The notes under the pieces: model-generated | Databases searched by the model: none | Told to the model about the DNA's origin: nothing | The model's input: only the letters and a program-made list of their open reading frames with translations | Translations under genes and position numbers: made by a program | Shown here: one piece after another, positions 57,735 to 64,000 of the stretch | Position numbering within the stretch: position 1 is the first letter of the stretch | Layout: each line of letters opens with the position of its first letter | Origin: Melioribacteraceae bacterium | Lineage (GTDB): Bacteria > Bacteroidota > Ignavibacteria > Ignavibacteriales > Melioribacteraceae | Length of the DNA: 64,000 nucleotides | NCBI GenBank assembly: GCA_016342755.1 | Contig: JAEINS010000008.1 | Location: 62,001-126,000, forward strand | Reading direction: 5' to 3'

Positions 57735-58820
57735 TTATCTTCTCTTAACAACTGTTCTGCTGTCATTATCGCTATCTGATTTTGAACTTCTTTTTTTACT
57801 TGCTGCGGCATTTTCAGTTTTTCTCACTTTTGCTGAAGATTTAACTTCTCTGTTAGAATTAGTTCGAACTGATTTTCTGGTTGTTGAAGCTTTTGTATCC
57901 GGTTCAACCCGTTGCGAATTTTTTCTAACTTCTCGTCCGCTATTTGTTCTATCAACTGACTGATCTTTTCTTGTTGCGGTTCTATCATTTCTAATCACAT
58001 TTCGTTTATTCTTTCTAGTTACAGATTCACTTTTTTTAATTACAGTGGTTCTATCCGTTTTTGTTGTCTTAATTTCATTTTTAGTCGGCCTATAAACATC
58101 TATTCTATTTTTGTTTACAGTTCTGTTATTAACAATTACCGTTTTATTTTTAATATTAAGATCATTTTTAACAACTTTTCTGCCTGAGCGGCTTTCAATT
58201 CTATTTCGGTCAATTCCCCGGTTTATTATTCTTCCTGATCTGTATTCATAATCGGCTACATGTTTTGTGTGTCTATGTATTCTGTTTATTTTTCTATTAT
58301 CATAAATAATATGTTTGTTAACATTTTTATCGCAAAAATTATTGTAACCAACATAATGCCAGTGTCTGTAATGTGAATGATGCTGATTTGTAAAACTAAT
58401 TCCTAAAGTAATACTAAAAAGTGCATGCGGGCTTAACGGTGCCCAGCCAATATAATTATCATCATATCTCCATTCAACCCAGGCTGGTCCCCATTCATCA
58501 TCCGGCATCCAAACCCATCCGTAATAATTGTCATAAAACCATCTTCCGTAATGATATGTAGCCCAGCCGAATGGTTCGTAAGAATCCCAGTACCAGCCAT
58601 AATTTGTCCAGGACCATCTGCCAACTGTGTAAGGCTGCCAGTTATAATGAACCTGATTTGGTCTCCATACTACAAGATCGTTGTCCAATTCAATCCATTC
58701 GCCATGTGGTGCAAGACTATTGTAGAAGAATCCATAAGAACCTTTAACACCACGGGCATCAGTATTATTAAAACTTAATGTGAATAAAAATATCGCTAAT
58801 AAAATTATTGTCCTTTTCAT
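57735..58820 (-). CDS. secreted Trp/Tyr-rich protein with basic tail (DUF6600-like)
   Basis: A 361-aa protein starting at ATG 58820, six bases after GGAG (an in-frame TTG 12 bases upstream lacks a site). A signal peptide (about 1-22) leads to a Trp/Tyr-rich domain of repeated strands (LAPHGEWIEL, VVWRPN, YTVGRWSWTNYGWYWDSYEPFGWATYHYG, WVWMPDDEWGPAWVEWR; quoted in segments) that matches the DUF6600 pattern. From about residue 195 on the sequence is low-complexity and strongly basic (Arg, Lys, Asn, Ser, Thr), suggesting binding to acidic polymers or nucleic acid (inference). Confidence 0.82.
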   Translation of the reverse strand: MKRTIILLAIFLFTLSFNNTDARGVKGSYGFFYNSLAPHGEWIELDNDLVVWRPNQVHYNWQPYTVGRWSWTNYGWYWDSYEPFGWATYHYGRWFYDNYYGWVWMPDDEWGPAWVEWRYDDNYIGWAPLSPHALFSITLGISFTNQHHSHYRHWHYVGYNNFCDKNVNKHIIYDNRKINRIHRHTKHVADYEYRSGRIINRGIDRNRIESRSGRKVVKNDLNIKNKTVIVNNRTVNKNRIDVYRPTKNEIKTTKTDRTTVIKKSESVTRKNKRNVIRNDRTATRKDQSVDRTNSGREVRKNSQRVEPDTKASTTRKSVRTNSNREVKSSAKVRKTENAAASKKRSSKSDSDNDSRTVVKRR

Positions 58821-59092
58821 GACATTCTCCAATGAATATTTGAAGGATATTATTCAACCTATGTGCCAAATTAAAAACCATGAATTTTGATTATAAACGA
58901 GGTTTAGAAAACGATGTGTATAATAATTAGGACAGCAGTGTGGATAAAAAATTATATTGATCAGAAGACAAATTAAAAATAAAAGCAAACAAGTTTTTTA
59001 TTTTTGCGACCTTAGATTTGTTATTTTGTTTTGAGTAGTTCATAAAAAATCATAGTTTTGAAAATGAATGATTTTAATAAAAAGAGGTTAAT

Positions 59093-60754
59093 ATGAAGAA
59101 ATTATTTTCATCAATTATTATAATTTTAGTAATTGGAATGGTTGCTGGCTGTACAAATAAGAAGCCTTTAAATGAAGGAGAAAAAATGCTAAAGGAGCGA
59201 ATTGATAAATATGCTCTGACAGAGATTAAATATGATGAATCATTGTTAGACGAGAATCAGAAAAAAGTTGTACATAAATTATTTGAAGCTGCACAAATTA
59301 TAGATGAACTATTTTTAGAGCAGGTTTATTATAAAAATGCGGAGATTGAAAAAGAGTTGAAAGGCGCAACCGATGAATTATCAAAATTGAAATATGATTT
59401 TTTCAAATTGAACTTTGGTCCGTTTGACAGACTTGATCATGAAACTCCGTTTATTGGAACTGAACAAAAACCTAAGGGAGCAAATTTTTATCCTGTTGAT
59501 ATGACAAAAGAAGAGTTTACAAATTGGATTAAAGAAAATCCGGCTGATGAAAAAGATTTTACATCTGAGTTTACCGTAATTAGAAGAAAGGATAACAAAC
59601 TTGTAGCAGTTCCTTACACAGAAGAATACAAAGAAAAACTTCAAAAAATTATTGTGCTGATGAAAGACGCGGCTGAGTTTGCTGATAATCCGACATTGAA
59701 AAATTACCTTCTTACAAGAGCTAAATCTTTTGAAACAAATGATTATTACGAAAGTGATATGGCGTGGATGGATTTAAAAGATCATGCAATAGAAGTTATA
59801 ATTGGACCATACGAAGTTTATGAAGACGGAATATTCAATTATAAAGCAGCTTACGAATGTTTCTTAACAATTGTTGATCCTGTTGAATCGGAAAAACTTG
59901 AAAAATTTGCGGATTATTTAACCGAGATTGAAGAAAATCTTCCGCTTCCGGATGAGCATAAAAATTTTACCCGCGGTTCTGAATCTCCGATTATAGTTGC
60001 CCAGGAAGTTTTTAGCGCCGGTGATACAAAAGCCGGAGTTCAGACTTTAGCATTTAATCTGCCAAATGATGAGCGTGTTAGAAAAGCAAAGGGTTCTAAA
60101 AAAGTAATGCTCAAAAATGTTCATGAAGCAAAATTTGAAAAACTGCTTCAGCCGATTGCGGAAATAGTTATGGATAAAGAACAATTGGCATACGTTACAT
60201 TCGATGGATTTTTTAATCATACTTTAATGCACGAAATATCTCATGGCGTTGGTCCCGGTTTAATAAAAAAAGACGGTAAAGAAACTGAAGTTAAAAAGGA
60301 ATTAAAAGAAACATATTCAATTTTAGAAGAATGCAAAGCTGATATTCTTGGAATGTACAATGACATTTTTATGATTGAAAAAGGCGTTTATACAAAGGAA
60401 TTTGAAAATGAAGTCTGGAGTACATTTTTAGCCGGAGCGTTTAGATCAATGAGATTCGGTATAAACGAAGCACATGGCGGCGGAACCGCTATTATATATA
60501 ATTATATGCTTGAGAATGGTGCTTATGAATATGATTCTGAAACTGAAAAAGTAAAAGTTGATTTTGAAAAAGCTTATCCTGTATTAAAGGATCTTGCAAA
60601 CAAAGTCTTGATGATACAGGCGAAAGGTGATTATCAGGCTTCTAAAGATATAATTGCCCAATACGGAATTGAAACTCCTTCTATTAAAAGATTGCGGGAA
60701 AAACTAGAAGTGTTGCCAATTGATATTAGACCTGTATTTCAAATTGAGAAGTAG
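59093..60754 (+). CDS. M49-like (dipeptidyl-peptidase III-related) metallopeptidase lipoprotein
   Basis: A 553-aa protein with a lipobox (VAGC, Cys20). The zinc motif is HEISHGVG (His380, Glu381, His384), with the third ligand in EECKADILGMY (Glu412/413), the arrangement of family M49, where eukaryotic DPP III has a six-residue HELLGH motif. Further family segments are GPFDRLDHETPFIG, LPNDERVRKAKGSKKVML and EAHGGGTAIIYNYM. It should release dipeptides from small peptides and be tethered at a membrane; a lipoprotein form contrasts with cytosolic DPP III. Confidence 0.9.
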   Translation: MKKLFSSIIIILVIGMVAGCTNKKPLNEGEKMLKERIDKYALTEIKYDESLLDENQKKVVHKLFEAAQIIDELFLEQVYYKNAEIEKELKGATDELSKLKYDFFKLNFGPFDRLDHETPFIGTEQKPKGANFYPVDMTKEEFTNWIKENPADEKDFTSEFTVIRRKDNKLVAVPYTEEYKEKLQKIIVLMKDAAEFADNPTLKNYLLTRAKSFETNDYYESDMAWMDLKDHAIEVIIGPYEVYEDGIFNYKAAYECFLTIVDPVESEKLEKFADYLTEIEENLPLPDEHKNFTRGSESPIIVAQEVFSAGDTKAGVQTLAFNLPNDERVRKAKGSKKVMLKNVHEAKFEKLLQPIAEIVMDKEQLAYVTFDGFFNHTLMHEISHGVGPGLIKKDGKETEVKKELKETYSILEECKADILGMYNDIFMIEKGVYTKEFENEVWSTFLAGAFRSMRFGINEAHGGGTAIIYNYMLENGAYEYDSETEKVKVDFEKAYPVLKDLANKVLMIQAKGDYQASKDIIAQYGIETPSIKRLREKLEVLPIDIRPVFQIEK

Positions 60755-60762
60755 TTAAAATT

Positions 60763-60795
60763 AAAGATGACATCTTTTAAAAAGATGTCATCTTT
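60763..60795. terminator. 16-bp perfect hairpin between convergent genes
   Basis: AAAGATGACATCTTTT (60763-60778) and AAAAGATGTCATCTTT (60780-60795) with nearly no loop, directly after the M49-like gene and before the convergent HEAT-like gene. Likely bidirectional terminator. Confidence 0.85.
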
Positions 60796-60807
60796 AAAAT
60801 CTTAGTG

Positions 60808-61278
60808 TTAATCTATCTGTGTATCATTCTGACTTTCTAAATATGCAACCAACCGCTCAACATCATTTCTCTGTTTTTTAGAATCTTTATGTAAATGAGC
60901 TTTATATATATGATCTAAACGATTACTGAATTTTTCACTATCAGCAAACTGGATTGTCCTTTTCACCATAAATAAAGCACGATCTGTACCTATTTTAACC
61001 AATGATAATGCTGCCATAACTTTTGCGCCTTCATCTTCTTCAGTTCTCAAAATATTCACAAGATCATTAACAGACTTAGAAGATTCCATTTCGCCAAGCA
61101 TAAATGCTGAACTCATACGCAATCCGAAGTTATCGGACTTCAAACCAATAAGAAGACTTTTTTCAATTTTGTCATATTGTGGATGGAACTTGGAAACTTT
61201 GGTATTCTGTGCAAAAAGATTTGTGCTCAAAGAAATTGTCAATACTACAAGTGCTATTATCATTATCGATTTTTTCAT
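60808..61278 (-). CDS. secreted HEAT-repeat-like protein, paralog 2
   Basis: A 156-aa protein starting at ATG 61278 behind a GGGGGGAG ribosome site; an earlier in-frame start adds 21 unrelated residues. Signal peptide (about 1-22, ending LFAQ). The mature part KFHPQYDKIEKSLLIGLKSDN, then NFGLRMSSAFMLGEME, then EGAKVMAALSLVKIGTD matches paralog 1 at 31760-32212 residue for residue over long stretches. Two or three HEAT-like helical hairpins. Periplasmic; function unknown. Confidence 0.84.
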   Translation of the reverse strand: MKKSIMIIALVVLTISLSTNLFAQNTKVSKFHPQYDKIEKSLLIGLKSDNFGLRMSSAFMLGEMESSKSVNDLVNILRTEEDEGAKVMAALSLVKIGTDRALFMVKRTIQFADSEKFSNRLDHIYKAHLHKDSKKQRNDVERLVAYLESQNDTQID

Positions 61279-61542
61279 TACTCCCCCCAGAGTTTTGTTA
61301 TTTGTTTCATCGAATTTGTCTTTATGACGACCAGTATCCATAATAGTTCCGTAAATTTAAAACTAGATTAAATGGCGGACTGGAAAATATTTTGATTGAA
61401 AACCGCATTAAAGTCTTGGAACAAAACCCAATAGCATCATTTTTGTGTTTAATGAATCTTATTAAAGGATTTAACATCTTACATAATTATAATAAATGAA
61501 TTTAATTTTGTAATTTTTGAATGAAAACAGATTGGAGAAATA

Positions 61543-62145
61543 ATGGTACATCAATTTTTTATTGATAAAAGACCGCATAATGCTTTAACATATGAAGAAT
61601 ACTCGACTAACATGCACAAAAAAGTTGAGGAAACTAATGCTGGTGAGTTAAATGAAAAAGAAAAACAAATGTTTGAGTATACAAAACTCAATTCTCACAG
61701 AAGTAAAAGAATAGATAAAACTTATAAAGTTGATCCTGAATTAGAAGCAGCAATTAAATCAGTTTCTGAAAAACAGATTTGGATGATTATAACTGAAGAC
61801 TGGTGTGGTGATTCTGCTCAGAACCTGCCATATATTGCTAAAATGACTTCGGTAAATAAGAATATAGATTTTAGGATTATTGAGAGAGATAAGAATCTTG
61901 ATATAATTGATTTGTATCTTACAAACGGTACGTCCAGAAGCATTCCTAAAATGATTGCTTTTAATGAAGATGGAACTGAATTATTCCAGTGGGGACCACG
62001 ACCAAAAGAAATAGCTGCTTTAGTTGGCGAATGGAAAGAAGCCGGAATTGAAATGGAAGAGATAAAAGAAAAGCTGCATCTCTGGTATGGCAGAAACAGA
62101 GGTAAATCTATTGAATCTGAATTTAAGTCATTATTAAGTAAATAA
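61543..62145 (+). CDS. thioredoxin-like fold protein
   Basis: A 200-aa protein of the thioredoxin_9-like group. The fold marker is WMIITEDWCGDSAQNLPYI, where the usual CxxC becomes C-G-D-S, so only one redox Cys remains. Further NIDFRIIERDKNLDIIDLYL, GTSRSIPKMIAFN (cis-Pro loop) and WGPRPKEI. No signal peptide, cytoplasmic. The HIT gene starts right after its stop, so the two are co-translated. Confidence 0.88.
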   Translation: MVHQFFIDKRPHNALTYEEYSTNMHKKVEETNAGELNEKEKQMFEYTKLNSHRSKRIDKTYKVDPELEAAIKSVSEKQIWMIITEDWCGDSAQNLPYIAKMTSVNKNIDFRIIERDKNLDIIDLYLTNGTSRSIPKMIAFNEDGTELFQWGPRPKEIAALVGEWKEAGIEMEEIKEKLHLWYGRNRGKSIESEFKSLLSK

Positions 62146-62511
62146 ATGCCGGATTGTATTTTTTGCAATAACGAAGAAAAAATTTTATCAAATGACCTTG
62201 CTTACGCCAGATTCGATAAATTTGCAGTGAGTGAAGGTCATTTGCTTATTATTCCTTTTAGACACGTTGCCAATTACTTTGAGTGTACAGTTGATGAAAA
62301 GTCAGCTATTTGGAGTTTAGTTGAGGAAGGGAAAAAATATCTTGATAAAAATTATAATCCGGACGCATATAATATTGGCATTAATGCCGGAATAGAAGCC
62401 GGCCAAAGTATTATGCATGTTCATATTCATCTGATTCCAAGATACTCTGGTGATATGGAAAATCCTAAAGGCGGAGTTCGCGGAGTAATTCCTGAGAAAC
62501 AAAATTATTAA
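62146..62511 (+). CDS. HIT-family nucleotide hydrolase/transferase
   Basis: A 121-aa protein with the histidine triad HVHIHLIPRYSGD near residue 95 and the N-terminal CIFCNNEEKILSNDLAYARFD, where Cys pairs often bind zinc. The middle ISEGHLLIIPFRH-like segment is present as VSEGHLLIIPFRH. HIT enzymes cleave nucleotide phosphoramidates or dinucleoside polyphosphates. It starts directly after the thioredoxin-like gene. Confidence 0.93.
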   Translation: MPDCIFCNNEEKILSNDLAYARFDKFAVSEGHLLIIPFRHVANYFECTVDEKSAIWSLVEEGKKYLDKNYNPDAYNIGINAGIEAGQSIMHVHIHLIPRYSGDMENPKGGVRGVIPEKQNY

Positions 62512-62623
62512 ATCCCACATGTAAACCTTTTTATCCCGATTGAGAAAAATTTAATTGGTATCGTTTTTGATTAATAAGTGGAAATTATTTATTAAGATTG
62601 AAAGGTATTAAAAGGTTATTCTC

Positions 62624-62995
62624 ATGAAATACGGACAATTTAACTTTTACAAAATCAGATTCACTTTAGAGATTCTTCAAACTACAGAAGAAAAGTGGCA
62701 TTATTTACAGCATTTGCAGGAAGAAATTACCAGAGTGCTAAATTGTTTTGAAGAAGAGAAAACAGTTCCGCTTAGATATTATGCTGAAGGAAATTTTATA
62801 GACGAAGATACTTGTGATGAATTTGTCGATTTTATTAGTGAAATGGTTAAAAAAAATTCTTTATATAGTTATGACAGACATAATCCCAGTAATGAAATGC
62901 TGAGGCGGATGGTGAGGGCTGAGACCGAGGAATATAGAAAACTGTATGAACTGATTGATATTGAAATTCAGGAAATACAGGGAAAAGCTGTTTAG
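62624..62995 (+). CDS. hypothetical protein
   Basis: A 123-aa acidic, mostly helical protein (TEEKWHYLQHLQEEITRVLN, DEDTCDEFVDFISEMVKKNS, EMLRRMVRAETEEYRKLYEL) without signal peptide or known motif. The helices with heptad-like spacing suggest coiled-coil dimerisation (inference). A terminator follows. Function unknown. Confidence 0.75.
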   Translation: MKYGQFNFYKIRFTLEILQTTEEKWHYLQHLQEEITRVLNCFEEEKTVPLRYYAEGNFIDEDTCDEFVDFISEMVKKNSLYSYDRHNPSNEMLRRMVRAETEEYRKLYELIDIEIQEIQGKAV

Positions 62996-63022
62996 TATAG
63001 CAAAACTGCCAAGTGATAAAAG

Positions 63023-63059
63023 TGCCTGTCGGGAATTATTTTCGGCGGGCATTTTTTTT
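63023..63059 (+). terminator. Rho-independent terminator
   Basis: TGCCTGTCG (63023-63031) pairs with CGGCGGGCA (63043-63051) using two G.U pairs in RNA, followed by eight T (63052-63059). Confidence 0.88.
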
Positions 63060-63185
63060 CTCTACACATTAGCAAATAAATTTAATAAGATACTATGTGT
63101 GATTTAAATGGTTTATTCACATAAAAATATTCATGTCATTTGGAGCTTAGTTGTGAGTTCTAAAGAATAAAAAAGAAGGTGTATC

Positions 63186-63629
63186 TTGAAATTTTTTATT
63201 TTAACATGTTTTCTAATTGCTGCTTTTTCTATAAATGCCCAGGAAAAATCCATGAACTACAATAAACTTACATCAGAAGAAGAACGCGTAATTATTCATA
63301 AAGGAACAGAATACCCCGGAACCGGAATTTATGATAAACATTTTGAAAAGGGAATTTATGTCTGTAAAAGATGTGAATCTCCTCTTTATAAATCGGATGA
63401 TAAATTTAGCGCCGGCTGCGGATGGCCAAGTTTTGATGATGAAATTGAAGGAGCGGTAAAAAAAGAAGTTGACGCGGACGGCAGAAGAACTGAAATTTTA
63501 TGTAACAATTGCGGCGGACACTTAGGCCACGTATTCATCGGTGAAAATTTCACTGATAAAAATACGCGGCACTGTGTTAATTCTATTTCATTAAAATTTA
63601 TTAAAGCTGAGGATATTAAAAGGGATTAG
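63186..63629 (+). CDS. msrB: secreted peptide-methionine (R)-S-oxide reductase
   Basis: A 147-aa enzyme that reduces methionine-R-sulfoxide in proteins. TTG start after AAGGTG; signal peptide (about 1-19, ending NAQ), so it acts in the periplasm. Zinc ligands CKRC and [21 protein letters not shown], and the catalytic Cys in RHCVNSISL. The usual Tyr in R-Y-C-V-N-S is His here. The last 14 bases overlap the convergent SDR gene. Confidence 0.95.
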   Translation: MKFFILTCFLIAAFSINAQEKSMNYNKLTSEEERVIIHKGTEYPGTGIYDKHFEKGIYVCKRCESPLYKSDDKFSAGCGWPSFDDEIEGAVKKEVDADGRRTEILCNNCGGHLGHVFIGENFTDKNTRHCVNSISLKFIKAEDIKRD

Positions 63630-64000
63630 TTGCCCAGACAGTTAATTCCGGTATAAATCCTCTATCATCCATTTCTAAAGCTGATTTTATTGAATGAGCA
63701 ATTTCAACTGAACGAAGTTTATTATCAACTTCTGCTCTTTCTTTTCTCTCGGCATTGGCAAATGCGGTTGTAACTTCACTAGGATTAATTAACATAACAC
63801 GGATATTATGTTTTCTTAATTCTGCCTGCCAGCATTGTGTCATTCCGCGTAAGGCAAATTTTGAAGCCGAATAAACTGTTCCATGCGCAAATCCTTTTAA
63901 AGCGGCAGTAGAAGCTATGTTTACAATGTTTCCAGATTTTCTTTCCTTAAAATGCGGAAGTAATTCCTGAGTAAACAAAGCCAGTCCAAATACATTTGTA
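63616..64000 (-). CDS. short-chain dehydrogenase/reductase, C-terminal part
   Basis: Partial gene; the frame is open to the window edge and reads [16 protein letters not shown] at its visible start, so about 128 residues of the C-terminal part are seen. Catalytic Ser and the Tyr-Lys pair are in [11 protein letters not shown] and [12 protein letters not shown] (YxxxK), followed by [14 protein letters not shown]. An NAD(P)-dependent oxidoreductase of unknown substrate. Its stop lies inside the msrB 3' end. Confidence 0.93.
   Translation of the reverse strand, partial: TNVFGLALFTQELLPHFKERKSGNIVNIASTAALKGFAHGTVYSASKFALRGMTQCWQAELRKHNIRVMLINPSEVTTAFANAERKERAEVDNKLRSVEIAHSIKSALEMDDRGFIPELTVWATNPF

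Overview
This is an AT-rich, gene-dense chromosomal window with no rRNA, tRNA, CRISPR array or recognisable insertion sequence. The gene content points to the Bacteroidota/Chlorobi/Ignavibacteria group, most likely an Ignavibacteria-like bacterium (inference). The reasons are an 11-gene complex I operon without NuoE, NuoF and NuoG, a DUF2851 protein, a Y_Y_Y-type sensor kinase, many secreted proteins whose signal peptides end in AQ, frequent TTG starts, and a recurring upstream motif (TATCTTT) that resembles the Bacteroidota -7 element.

Layout. 1-338: the end of an RluA-type pseudouridine synthase. 773-6690: a run of seven secreted or lipoprotein genes headed by an OmpA-domain protein, with a duplicated C-terminal module and a gene remnant. 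7043-11603: a lytic transglycosylase, CTP synthase and a TPR protein. 11712-20066: a compact block purN-purH-mreB-mreC-mreD-mrdA-rodA-pyrF that joins purine and UMP synthesis to the rod-shape machinery. 20162-28892: a DUF2851 protein, etfB-etfA-bifunctional nuclease (minus strand), clpS, a YchF-like GTPase, pepD and an acyl-CoA ligase. 28910-29162: a nested palindromic element between convergent genes. 29177-34510: an orphan histidine kinase, an outer-membrane barrel, a HEAT-like secreted protein, PAP2 phosphatase, DUF190, the fluoride channel CrcB and a HesB/IscA-like protein. 34571-44734: nuoABCDHIJKLMN on the minus strand.

44918-64000: an S9 peptidase; a DUF2156 acyltransferase-like gene split at an A8 run in the correct phase for -1 slippage; a SPOR protein; a secreted protein made of four related repeats; an amidase; an EamA transporter; then a stretch with three palindromic repeats (99-123 bp), two of them nearly identical and flanking a small GIY-YIG nuclease gene. 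After that come a C1-type peptidase, L28, a Trp-rich protein with a basic tail, an M49-like peptidase, a second HEAT-like paralog, a thioredoxin-like/HIT gene pair, MsrB and a partial SDR gene.

The observations most worth following are: (1) the GIY-YIG gene between direct copies of a palindromic element that shares modules with elements elsewhere in the window; (2) the DUF2156 gene with A_AAA_AAA directly before its stop codon; (3) the unrecognised secreted-protein cluster at 773-6690; (4) the four-repeat protein at 49691-51382; (5) the two HEAT-like paralogs 29 kb apart that keep the same G6 ribosome-binding leader. All function calls rest on motifs read by eye; no database search was run.
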